DNA of 13,900 nucleotides from Candidatus Dadabacteria bacterium (lineage in GTDB: Bacteria > Desulfobacterota_D > UBA1144 > Nemesobacterales > UBA2774): positions 1 through 13,900 of the forward strand of contig SMWY01000100.1 of NCBI GenBank assembly GCA_004356555.1, written 5' to 3'. Positions 6,516-13,153 of the stretch are shown piece after piece. Under the pieces are notes generated by a model. The model made no database searches. It was not told the DNA's origin and saw nothing but the letters and a program-made list of their open reading frames with translations. Position numbers and translations under genes: made by a program. The number at the start of each line of letters is the position of its first letter. Position 1 is the stretch's first letter.

Positions 6516-7008
6516 TATCTTCTTCCGTAAGGGTTAGCAAATACTCCTCAGGAGCGGGGTTTTCCAGTGTTAACACCCCTATTTCAGTAGCCCACTTTAC
6601 GGCCCCGTCTTTATTCGTGCCACTTTCTTGAGGATTACCGTACGCTTTACATACGGTTCTAAATAGTAGATCAATATCCTTTTTATTCACCCGTGAGAGT
6701 CTTATCTCGCCTTTATTTACTTTTTCTCCGTTCTCTCTGGGAAAACTAAAAGTGGTATAGATTTCCTGACCCTCAAAATTTTCCTTACGGCTAAGGGTGC
6801 TCTTTTTATTTAATTTTGAAGTGCTGCCGTGCTTAAACCCGTTAAAAGTAGCTCTAATATCGTTTTCATTCATATCCCATCTCAGGCTCTTGAGCACGTC
6901 GAACAGGTGCACAATGGCAGGTGTGGGTTCAGGGCCCTGTTTTTTGTCGAGCCAGAACATTATGCCAAAAGTGACTACAATTCCGATGCATAGTAAAATG
7001 ACGGTCAC
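6505..7008 (-). CDS. Membrane-anchored hypothetical protein
   Basis: A 167-residue protein with one N-terminal hydrophobic segment (about 2-19), probably an uncleaved anchor, followed by a soluble domain facing the periplasm. SLRWDMNENDIRATFNGF (41-58) resembles the short WGMS-type opening of many small periplasmic domains; the rest is alternating strands and a helix around DIDLLFRTVCKAYGNP. I do not recognise a family. The start is GTG at 7008, six bases after the stop of the lipoprotein gene upstream, with a weak AAGAGA ribosome-binding site, so coupling with that gene is likely. Met17 is a possible later start but would shorten the membrane segment. Its last 11 bp overlap the end of trpS on the other strand. 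Confidence 0.6.
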   Translation of the reverse strand: MTVILLCIGIVVTFGIMFWLDKKQGPEPTPAIVHLFDVLKSLRWDMNENDIRATFNGFKHGSTSKLNKKSTLSRKENFEGQEIYTTFSFPRENGEKVNKGEIRLSRVNKKDIDLLFRTVCKAYGNPQESGTNKDGAVKWATEIGVLTLENPAPEEYLLTLTEEDTKV

Positions 7009-7014
7009 AAAATA

Positions 7015-7650
7015 TTATCTCTTAGCAAGGGGCCTTCCGTCAAGGGATTCCTTTATGCGCTCGAGCAAAAGTGATTCGATGAATCCTCTTGACTCTACTT
7101 CATAGCCTATTTTCCCCGAGAATGTGTAAGGTCTAATCGTATAGTCTATATCCACTTCGGTAACGTCGTCTGACAGCGTAATTACAGTCATTTTCAGGTT
7201 CTCCTGGGTAAATACCGTGTTTGATCCGCCTGGGCTATAACGGCCTACTTTTTCCAGGTAATCGTTAATGCTGGAAGTTTGCAGGTTTTCTTTGGTGGGC
7301 CAGCTGTATGTCCTAAGCAGTTTCCCTGATCTTCTATACGCGTATGCCTCTTTAAGTCTGATGACCCCCTCACGCTCGTCTATAAAAGCTATGTTCCACT
7401 TGATCCATTTAACGCTTTCTATTGCTGCAATCCACACATCTATAAACGGGGCGTTAAACACATTCTCTGCGGAAGTGTCAATCTTAAGAGTCTCTTTTGC
7501 TTGCACCTCCTTAGTTTTTGGCGGGGGGACGTTTTTGGTTTTACTCGCGCGCGGGATATACATCCCTCCGCCTCCGCAGCTTACTGCAAAAAGCATCGGT
7601 AGAAGAAACATTAGTATTGTCAATTTGAGCAGTTTTATATCACACACCAT
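7015..7650 (-). CDS. Hypothetical lipoprotein
   Basis: A 211-residue lipoprotein with a hydrophobic signal (about 7-22), lipobox FAVSC with Cys25, then GGGG and a Pro/Lys-rich linker (about 30-55). The folded part holds FIDVWIAAIESVKWIKWNIAFIDEREGVIRL (69-98; key residues D71, W73, W79, D92, G95), a helix-then-strand pattern reminiscent of BamC/NlpB-like helix-grip modules. It ends in paired strands with TEVDIDYTIRPYTFSGK and a C-terminal helix. No family can be named. It forms a two-gene unit with the membrane-anchored protein downstream, 6 bp away. No Shine-Dalgarno is visible; TGTTAAATT (extended -10-like) ends 10 nt before the ATG, raising the possibility of a leaderless transcript. Confidence 0.65.
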   Translation of the reverse strand: MVCDIKLLKLTILMFLLPMLFAVSCGGGGMYIPRASKTKNVPPPKTKEVQAKETLKIDTSAENVFNAPFIDVWIAAIESVKWIKWNIAFIDEREGVIRLKEAYAYRRSGKLLRTYSWPTKENLQTSSINDYLEKVGRYSPGGSNTVFTQENLKMTVITLSDDVTEVDIDYTIRPYTFSGKIGYEVESRGFIESLLLERIKESLDGRPLAKR

Positions 7651-7660
7651 TAGTTGTTTA

Positions 7661-7669
7661 AATTTAACA
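7661..7669 (-). promoter_or_regulatory. Possible extended -10 before the 7650 lipoprotein gene
   Basis: On the minus strand TG-T-TAAATT ends 10 nt before the ATG at 7650. The hexamer matches TATAAT at only 4 of 6 positions and no -35 is seen. Its spacing is what the two better cases, at 2905-2910 and 8701-8709, show. Confidence 0.25.
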
Positions 7670-7745
7670 TATAATTTTCGCGATTTTTATAAATATTAAT
7701 TATTAGATCAATTTCGATCGGTTTTTATATGCTTTTAATATAAAT

Positions 7746-7889
7746 TTAGCCTACAGCTTGAGTCATATTCATCGGCTCTTCTCCCCCGGGAGGTCCGTCT
7801 TGAGCATTACTGTTTGTGTCGTTATCTCATCCAAAACTAAAAGGCAGTAAAAGCGCTAGAGCTAATATAAATATTGTGCGGTATTTCAT
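7746..7889 (-). pseudogene. Truncated lipoprotein duplicate with TGA at the lipobox Cys
   Basis: The frame from ATG at 7887-7889 to TAA at 7746-7748 has 48 codons and begins MKYRTIFILALALLLPFSFG, then TGA, then DNDTNSNAQDGPPGG and a short tail. The intact gene at 7938-8360 begins MKYRTFFILALALLLPLGYA, then Cys, then DNNNNSNAQD. The two 56-bp stretches 7861-7916 and 8332-8387, covering the ribosome-binding site, start and signal, are identical at 51 positions. The codon for the lipidated cysteine (TGT in the parent) is TGA here, at 7827-7829. The entire Cys-rich domain is missing. The simplest reading is a decayed tandem duplicate. Its good ribosome-binding site (GGGGGAAG) is retained. Confidence 0.75.
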
Positions 7890-8387
7890 AATCTTCCCCC
7901 GTTATTAAGTTCTTAATAAGATATTGCCATCTTCGCCCTATAGGAAAGTGCAGTCATTTACAAAAACCCCACCATCACGACCGAATTGTACAAGGCTATT
8001 TATCAGAATCTCAATGCATACGCCCGTTTCCTGAGCGCTAATATTTGTAAAGCTGACATTAGGCAACGATCCCGTGCCACATGTGCAATCAGTGCTGGTT
8101 GAACTGCACCCCGCATTAGCTTCGGATCTATCATCGCCCTGTAATATTAAAAGAAGCCCCCAGATTGAATTTTCACAAATAACCTCTGTGGAATTCTTGC
8201 CCATATTCAAGACATCCTCCTTCGTAAAACAGGGGCAATCTGTCATCTCCGTCCCGGGCTCATCCATATCCTGTGCGTTACTATTATTGTTGTTGTCACA
8301 TGCGTATCCCAAAGGTAGTAGCAGTGCTAAAGCTAATATGAAAAATGTGCGGTATTTCATGATCTTCCTCCGTTATTAAGTTCTTAA
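7861..8387. repeat. Direct repeat pair of the lipoprotein duplication
   Basis: Copy A (7861-7916) and copy B (8332-8387) match at 51 of 56 positions, 471 bp apart. They include the start codons, the purine-rich ribosome-binding sites and the upstream CTTAAGAACTTAATAACGG stretch. They mark the homologous ends of the duplicated segment; the region between is copy B's unique coding domain. Confidence 0.8.
7938..8360 (-). CDS. Cysteine-rich hypothetical lipoprotein
   Basis: A 140-residue lipoprotein. The signal ends in LGYAC, with Cys21 lipidated, then an Asn-rich tether (DNNNNSN). The mature domain has eight further cysteines (42, 44, 62, 85, 92, 94, 115, 137), including the close pairs CPC and CTC, so up to four disulfides are possible after export. 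DCPCFTKEDVLNM (41-53) looks like the start of the folded domain. No family is recognised and no enzymatic motif is visible. GGAGG lies 6 nt before the ATG, which fixes the start. A truncated paralogue lies immediately downstream on the same strand. The gene has no obvious operon partner. Confidence 0.7.
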   Translation of the reverse strand: MKYRTFFILALALLLPLGYACDNNNNSNAQDMDEPGTEMTDCPCFTKEDVLNMGKNSTEVICENSIWGLLLILQGDDRSEANAGCSSTSTDCTCGTGSLPNVSFTNISAQETGVCIEILINSLVQFGRDGGVFVNDCTFL

Positions 8388-8719
8388 GACTAGCATAGTA
8401 CAATATTTAAACTATACCCTAATAATTTGCTGAGAATTATAAAAGTATTAGCATTAGAATGTTTATGCTTTAAACTAAACTATATACCCATTCCATAGTA
8501 ATAAAGGAGAGAGAAAAACGTGCTGAAGTTGGACTCGGTGAGGAATTCGCGGAGTCATTGGTTAGATAAATAACTCTGATTTTGTAAGCTAAGAACTAAT
8601 ATTGCGTGACGGGGAAAAGTTCATCTCTCAGACTTGAGTATCTTGAAAATTTATTAGTTCTTTCCTAAAACCTGCCATAGAAGCGCATACTCTGTCCTTA
8701 TGCTACAATATTACTATAT
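8361..8719. other. 359-bp gap with inverted repeats and a mini-ORF
   Basis: The gap lies between divergent genes. An 11-bp perfect inverted repeat, AAGAACTAATA (8591-8601) and TATTAGTTCTT (8652-8662), encloses smaller nested pairings: TTCA/TGAA, and CTCA-GACT-TGAG at about 8626-8637. A well-placed AAAGGAGAG (about 8503-8511) precedes a GTG at 8520 that opens only 17 codons, ending at 8573; this may be a tiny gene or a remnant. GACTC (8532-8536) and GAGTC (8552-8556) can pair within it. No protein family, tRNA or terminator is recognisable. Confidence 0.5.
8701..8709 (+). promoter_or_regulatory. Extended -10 promoter for the 8720 hydrolase
   Basis: TG-C-TACAAT is an extended -10 element with a 5-of-6 hexamer. 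It ends 10 nt before the ATG at 8720, so the predicted transcript start falls a few bases before the start codon. No -35 element is visible at the usual distance, which suits extended -10 promoters. Confidence 0.45.
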
Positions 8720-9460
8720 ATGGAAAGGTTCCAAAGCTTTGACGGGGTCCAAATCGCATACTGGGACATGGGGGAGGGGGATCCTATACTGCTCCTCCAC
8801 GGGTTTACAGCCAACAGTGATATTAATTGGGGAAAGTCGGGTATTACAGAGAACCTCTTAAACTCAGGGCGGCGGGTGATTATGATGGATGCCCGCGGTC
8901 ACGGGGAGTCAGGAAAACCCCATACCTCTTACAGCTACTGGAACCGCGCTATGGCCCAAGATGTAGGAGCAATAGCCGAGTATCTCATGCTCTATGATTA
9001 CGATATAATTGGCTATTCGATGGGCGCAAAAGTAGCAATAGAGGCAGCGCTTATATTCAGTAGAATGAGGAGCCTTGTACTTGCGGGGCTTCATATTTAT
9101 GACAAAGACTGGACTTTGAGTGATAAGGAGAGAAAAAAGAAAGTCAAAAATATGCTCGATGATAATCCCAAGGAGAAGGACCAGTATAGGGTGTTTGCTG
9201 AGAAAACTGGTGGGGACCGTAAAGCATTTGCTGCTCGTCTTGGGGGAAATATCTATCCCGAATTCAGCCATTGGGATCTAAAGAAAATACATCTTCCCGT
9301 ACTGGTAATTAACGCTTCAAGGGAGTACAGTGCTGAAGAAGCCGCATCTTTCTTTCCTAATGCCAGAGGCGTAACACTTAGAGGCAGTCATATCACACTT
9401 CTTAGAAATAAAAACTTCTCAAATGAAGTCATATCATTTCTAGACGATTTGGATAACTAG
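8720..9460 (+). CDS. Alpha/beta-fold hydrolase
   Basis: A 246-residue single-domain alpha/beta hydrolase of the abhydrolase_1 type. LLLHGF (24-29) supplies the oxyanion region, DARGHGESGKP (57-67) is the characteristic loop, and the nucleophile elbow is GYSMG with Ser100. The base is probably His224 in GSHITLL. After LPVLVIN (192-198) the usual Gly-x-x-Asp is NASREYS, which puts Glu202 where the acid normally stands; Glu can serve, as in some esterases, but the assignment is inferred. The cap (about 125-185) is Lys/Asp-rich and small. No signal peptide is visible, so it is cytoplasmic. There is no Shine-Dalgarno, and the promoter-like TGCTACAAT just upstream suggests a leaderless transcript. 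The substrate is unknown. Confidence 0.8.
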   Translation: MERFQSFDGVQIAYWDMGEGDPILLLHGFTANSDINWGKSGITENLLNSGRRVIMMDARGHGESGKPHTSYSYWNRAMAQDVGAIAEYLMLYDYDIIGYSMGAKVAIEAALIFSRMRSLVLAGLHIYDKDWTLSDKERKKKVKNMLDDNPKEKDQYRVFAEKTGGDRKAFAARLGGNIYPEFSHWDLKKIHLPVLVINASREYSAEEAASFFPNARGVTLRGSHITLLRNKNFSNEVISFLDDLDN

Positions 9461-9533
9461 GTTAACGCTCGGTATTGGAGCGCCGCTTTTCTGCAGGAGG
9501 AATAGAAAGTTTGCGTAAACGAAGGATAATAAG

Positions 9534-10502
9534 TTAGATAGCTCGGCTTTTACCAGAGTCCGAGATATCTGTAAGTTCTCTGGGGTAGGGCTCAAAGAAT
9601 GTCTGGCGCGCCAAGTACTCCTCATCATATTTTACAATCCAAGCCTCAAGCACAGTCAAGATTGCGCTCAGTGGTATCTTGGCACTTCTATAGCTCTCAA
9701 GAAGGGTCAAGAAATACGCTTTTTCCTTAGATGTTAGTTTCTTAGAAAAATAGCCAATCCCATGCATGAGTGTGTTTATATGTGAGGACCTTCTGGGATT
9801 TTTAGAGAGAGCATCTTGCAAGTGTTTTTCATATTTAGGGATTACATTCTCAATCGGGAGTTTGTTCTCATTAGCGGCTATCCTTCCAAGCGCCCTAATC
9901 CCCCTTGGGTTATAGGACATGAATATAAACTTGTTATCCGACTGAAAATCCACAAGTGCTCGCACTGTGTTCTTCTTCTTTACTTCTCTGAACCTTGCAA
10001 GCGTATAAAGCTTAGTAAGAAAGTGCTCTCTAATATTGTAATTTCTAAGGCGCTCCTCGTCCTCTAGAGCTGCACCCGGGTATTTCTCCAACACTTTCTC
10101 CGCAAATAGCCCTGGGCCTTTACCTATAGGCATAGGGCTCTGGGCATCACGAAATACCTTAGCGTCTTTAATGCCGCAAGAAGGGGAGCGGCTCTTTAAT
10201 ATAAAGCCGTCTACCGAGTCTAAAGAGCTTAAAAACCTCTCGGCGAATTTGTACATCTGTTTTGAGAGCTCTTTTCCCGTTGTTGGTTGAAGTAGAAATT
10301 TTTCTCCATTTTTTTCAACTACTCTAATTATATCTCTAGGGATTCCAAGGCCTATCTCCACCTCCGGGCAAATGGGCATGAATTTTACGAAGGGCTCTAA
10401 CCTCTGTACGAAATTATTAGGGATCATCGCTCCGTTATAACGGCAGGCATCAAACCCAAAACACATGCTACTAACTACAATAGGTTTTGGAAATTTTCTC
10501 AT
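9534..10502 (-). CDS. DUF523-DUF1722 fusion (TudS/YbgA type)
   Basis: A 322-residue fusion. Residues 7-155 are DUF523: SSMCFGFDACRYNG (11-24), PICPEVEIGLGIPR (43-56) and SRSPSCGIKD (104-113). Cys14, Cys45 and Cys109 correspond to the three cysteines that hold the [4Fe-4S] cluster in thiouracil desulfidase (TudS), the characterised member of this family. Residues about 168-312 are DUF1722 (YbgA), with NPRRSSHINTLMHGIGYFSK (235-254) and QTFFEPYPREL (302-312). The protein may desulfurate thiolated pyrimidines or act on damaged nucleobases; this is inference. It follows the photolyase gene, as E. coli ybgA neighbours phrB. The 125-bp gap and the lack of a ribosome-binding site at ATG 10502 are odd. 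An in-frame TAA about 54 bases upstream limits any extension, with no ATG or GTG between. Confidence 0.85.
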   Translation of the reverse strand: MRKFPKPIVVSSMCFGFDACRYNGAMIPNNFVQRLEPFVKFMPICPEVEIGLGIPRDIIRVVEKNGEKFLLQPTTGKELSKQMYKFAERFLSSLDSVDGFILKSRSPSCGIKDAKVFRDAQSPMPIGKGPGLFAEKVLEKYPGAALEDEERLRNYNIREHFLTKLYTLARFREVKKKNTVRALVDFQSDNKFIFMSYNPRGIRALGRIAANENKLPIENVIPKYEKHLQDALSKNPRRSSHINTLMHGIGYFSKKLTSKEKAYFLTLLESYRSAKIPLSAILTVLEAWIVKYDEEYLARQTFFEPYPRELTDISDSGKSRAI

Positions 10503-10627
10503 TATTAGAGCTACTGCACTGTGGAGGTTGACTCCGGTCTGCCGTAATTGCTCCTCTTATCTCCTTCCATTTGCTTGTGAGGTAGGAATGTGCCGCTCCG
10601 AATCTACCAGATAGTGGAGTTTGTAAA

Positions 10628-12004
10628 TTACTTTGGTAAAACTTCGTCATGTTCAATTTTGGATATGTAATCTGCGTCTATCCTGCCCCCGGAGTACGCT
10701 TCGCGTGCCAGGTTTCTCATCTCGTAGTGGTTCACGATAGGTTGGTGGTATGGGAGCTTGTAGGTGAGCGGGTTATGTATCTTCTCTGGCTCCAGGTTCT
10801 TTAGCTCCGGTATGTAGCTTTTTATATATTTACAATCGGGATCAAATTTCTGGGACTGACGTATAGGGTTAATGATTCTAAGGGGTTTTGGGTCAGCCCC
10901 GCACGATGCCGACCATTGCCAATTGCCTATATCGACCGTCTCATCGTAATCTATCAAATGTTCTTTAAAATGTCTATTTCCCCATCTCCAGTCTGTGAGC
11001 AGGTCATTTGTAAGAAATGAAGCCACAATCATTCGGGCTCTCCCAGGCATCCAGCCTTCTTCCTTAAGCTGTATCATGGCGGCGTCGACAACAGGATATC
11101 CGGTACGCCCCTGTTTCCAGGCGCTATACCAGCTTTCGTTATTTATCCACTTTATGTTCCTTCTCTTTTCCTGAAACTCAATATCCTTGGTCTCAGGAAA
11201 GTAGTGCATTATGTGATACCAAAACTCACGCCAGGCAATTCCCGATACATATACATTAGGCTCGGGACAATCCTTCAGCGCAGCTTTATATACCTTTCTC
11301 ACCGATATTGTTCCAAACCTTAAATAAGGCGAGAGTCTGGAAGTGCCGTCGATGAACAGATGGTCTCTCCTCTCGTTGTATTCCTTAAAATTAAAGCTCC
11401 ATAATCTTTGATCAGGGTAATCGATAGGCCAATGTGTATTCTTAGTGTGGCTTATTTCCTGTATCATGCTCTCAAGTGATACAGTTAAAATTTCAGGTGA
11501 ATTAATCCTCTCAGGTGCAGGCAGTTCCTGACTTTTTTGCTTACCTTTCCAAAGACTGTAAAAAGGGATAAAAACTTTACGCTGGTCAATATTCTCGGGA
11601 GGTACCAAGAAAGTGTCGTCGAACTTCTTAAAGGTAATCCCGCTTGATTTGCATAAATGCTCTATCTTTAGGTCCCTGCTTATACCCGAAAAACCGTAAG
11701 CTCTATTACAGTAAACGGAATCAGCGTTATATGTCCTGATAATTCTGGGTAATACTTCTTCTGCCCTACCTCTTTGTACAAACAGGTATGAACCCAGCTT
11801 GCGTAGATCATTGTCAAGTTTTTTAAGGGCGTCGAAGAAAAACCCAAGTCGTTTACTACGCGGAGGACACTTCCTTAAAATATCATCATCAAGTATGTAG
11901 ATAGGGAGAATCTCACGTCCCTCACTGACGGCGTGAAATAATCCTGTATTGTCCTCAATTCTCAGGTCTCTCTTAAACCAGAATACTGTTCTTTTGTTCT
12001 TCAT
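10628..12004 (-). CDS. phrB: Deoxyribodipyrimidine photolyase, class I
   Basis: A light-driven flavoenzyme that splits cyclobutane pyrimidine dimers. At 458 residues it has normal length. The N-terminal antenna-binding domain (about 5-130) starts FWFKRDLRIEDN. The FAD-binding domain holds TSRLSPYLRFGTIS (221-234), AWREFWYH (257-264), GRTGYPVVDAAM (299-310), GWMPGRARM (317-325), NWQWSAS (361-367) and DPKPLRIINP (371-380). By constant offset from E. coli PhrB, the electron-transfer tryptophans are Trp286, Trp339 and Trp362. The residue matching E. coli Asn378, next to the flavin N5, is Asp358, as in plant cryptochromes; so a cryptochrome-like function cannot be excluded. The ATG overlaps the stop of the upstream beta-barrel gene as ATGA, so translation is coupled, and a DUF523-DUF1722 gene follows. 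Photorepair is much the likeliest role. Confidence 0.95.
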   Translation of the reverse strand: MKNKRTVFWFKRDLRIEDNTGLFHAVSEGREILPIYILDDDILRKCPPRSKRLGFFFDALKKLDNDLRKLGSYLFVQRGRAEEVLPRIIRTYNADSVYCNRAYGFSGISRDLKIEHLCKSSGITFKKFDDTFLVPPENIDQRKVFIPFYSLWKGKQKSQELPAPERINSPEILTVSLESMIQEISHTKNTHWPIDYPDQRLWSFNFKEYNERRDHLFIDGTSRLSPYLRFGTISVRKVYKAALKDCPEPNVYVSGIAWREFWYHIMHYFPETKDIEFQEKRRNIKWINNESWYSAWKQGRTGYPVVDAAMIQLKEEGWMPGRARMIVASFLTNDLLTDWRWGNRHFKEHLIDYDETVDIGNWQWSASCGADPKPLRIINPIRQSQKFDPDCKYIKSYIPELKNLEPEKIHNPLTYKLPYHQPIVNHYEMRNLAREAYSGGRIDADYISKIEHDEVLPK

Positions 12005-12978
12005 AACCTTATAGTTACGCTGGCGCCAATAAAGGGCGCGGCATCGAAATCTTCTTTTCTAATTCTTTTTCCCCTACTATCCTCAAGCTCAAGTGAGCCG
12101 TCAAAGAGCCAGCCTCCATAAGTATTTAGAGTTAAATGTTTATTTACAGTATACGAAATTTTTCCTGCAAGAGGGAGGGTTCTGAATTCTCCAATTCCTC
12201 TTTCAAAGTTTCCTTTCTCATCAAGCCTGAACCTCTTAAGCTCATAGCCCACGGATGAGGCCACCTTAAACCCTCTTCCCAGGTCGTAAGATAATTCTGC
12301 TTTGGGTCCGAAATCGTTTCTAGCTCCGCTTGCAAGCGCTGATAATCTGAGGAGCTCAGTGATCCGCCAGTCAATAAAACCTATGGGATATCCAATTACA
12401 CTCTGTTCTAACCGGCTTCCAACAAAACCCCCTATACCTATCGTGAAATTGGGGCCTGTTGTATAACTTGCACCCGCTATTGCACCGATGGTAAAGGAGT
12501 CCCAGAATGGAGCGCCCGATTCTGACCCGTAAGAAATCATAGGGGTAACGAATACCCCCCAATTATTTGTAAAAGCATAGTTTACTCTCATGTTGTTGTT
12601 GGAGACAATAACATTGCGCCATGGCCTTAAACCTGCAAACCCTTGGGATCCTGAAAAATCAAAATTATAATAGTTAAAGCTTGCGCCAAACGTTACGTTT
12701 AAATCCTCTGTGGCTGTGAAAGTTGCGTCGTGATTAAGACCAAGTCTGGTTATGTTAAATTTGCCTCCTCCGTCAATATCCGTGTCAAACATATGATCTG
12801 CATTTCCATTTACCCTGATCGCCCATCTCTCAAAAAATGTTTTCTTTTGTTTTTGATATCTCTCAAGGCTTTCGGGCTGAGCTTGAGAGGGTAGGGAGCA
12901 TATAAAAAAAGCGATGATAAATACGGGAAGGTACAAATATAGAATCATACTGCTAAGTGCTGGTCTCTGGTTTGTCAT
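12001..12978 (-). CDS. Outer-membrane beta-barrel protein
   Basis: A 325-residue exported protein. The signal peptide has an extended N-region and hydrophobic core (about 11-27), with likely cleavage after Ala33 (PSQA). The mature chain alternates short hydrophobic strands with Asn/Gly/Asp turns: MFDTDIDGGGKFNITRLGLN (63-82), LNVTFGASFNYYNFDFSG (93-110), FTIGIGGFVGSRLEQS (178-193) and the closing strand FIGASVTIRL, which suits a small barrel of the DUF6268 kind. Such proteins have no assigned substrate. GGAGGAG immediately before the ATG and the promoter at 13008-13035 support the start. Its stop overlaps phrB (ATGA), so a barrel protein and a DNA-repair enzyme share one transcript, an unexpected pairing. 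The family name is tentative; the outer-membrane location is well supported by the strand pattern. Confidence 0.7.
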   Translation of the reverse strand: MTNQRPALSSMILYLYLPVFIIAFFICSLPSQAQPESLERYQKQKKTFFERWAIRVNGNADHMFDTDIDGGGKFNITRLGLNHDATFTATEDLNVTFGASFNYYNFDFSGSQGFAGLRPWRNVIVSNNNMRVNYAFTNNWGVFVTPMISYGSESGAPFWDSFTIGAIAGASYTTGPNFTIGIGGFVGSRLEQSVIGYPIGFIDWRITELLRLSALASGARNDFGPKAELSYDLGRGFKVASSVGYELKRFRLDEKGNFERGIGEFRTLPLAGKISYTVNKHLTLNTYGGWLFDGSLELEDSRGKRIRKEDFDAAPFIGASVTIRL

Positions 12979-13007
12979 ATCTCCTCCGAATAATACACTT
13001 ACCAGCT

Positions 13008-13035
13008 ATTATAAGCGTTGTAGTCGCTGATTCAA
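13008..13035 (-). promoter_or_regulatory. Sigma70-type promoter of the barrel-phrB operon
   Basis: On the minus strand TTGAAT (13030-13035) and TATAAT (13008-13013) are 16 bp apart, giving 4 of 6 and 6 of 6 matches. The -10 lies about 30 bp before the ATG at 12978, leaving room for the GGAGGAG ribosome-binding site. It is the best promoter in the window. TGATTCAAAG occurs twice nearby (from 13028 and from about 13068); an operator role is possible but unproven. Confidence 0.7.
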
Positions 13036-13102
13036 AGAGGAATTTGGCATTTTTTTTGAATTTTTTGATTCAAAGCTTTTTCAGGATCAATTATTAAGAG
13101 GG

Positions 13103-13132
13103 AAAACCGGCGTCTCGATTAAGAAACGCCGG
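13103..13132 (-). terminator. Intrinsic terminator of the IPTL-CTERM gene
   Basis: Read on the minus strand, CCGGCGT (13132-13126) pairs perfectly with ACGCCGG (13113-13107) around a 12-nt loop and is followed by TTTT. It lies about 20 bp after the TAA at 13154 and before the next operon's promoter, so it separates the two transcription units. Confidence 0.8.
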
Positions 13133-13153
13133 ATTATATTTTAAGTTATAAAT

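Noticed and set aside
7827..7829. Selenocysteine at the lipobox of the duplicate
   Set aside because: No convincing SECIS-like hairpin follows, the rest of the domain is gone, and Sec at a lipidated position has no precedent that I know of.
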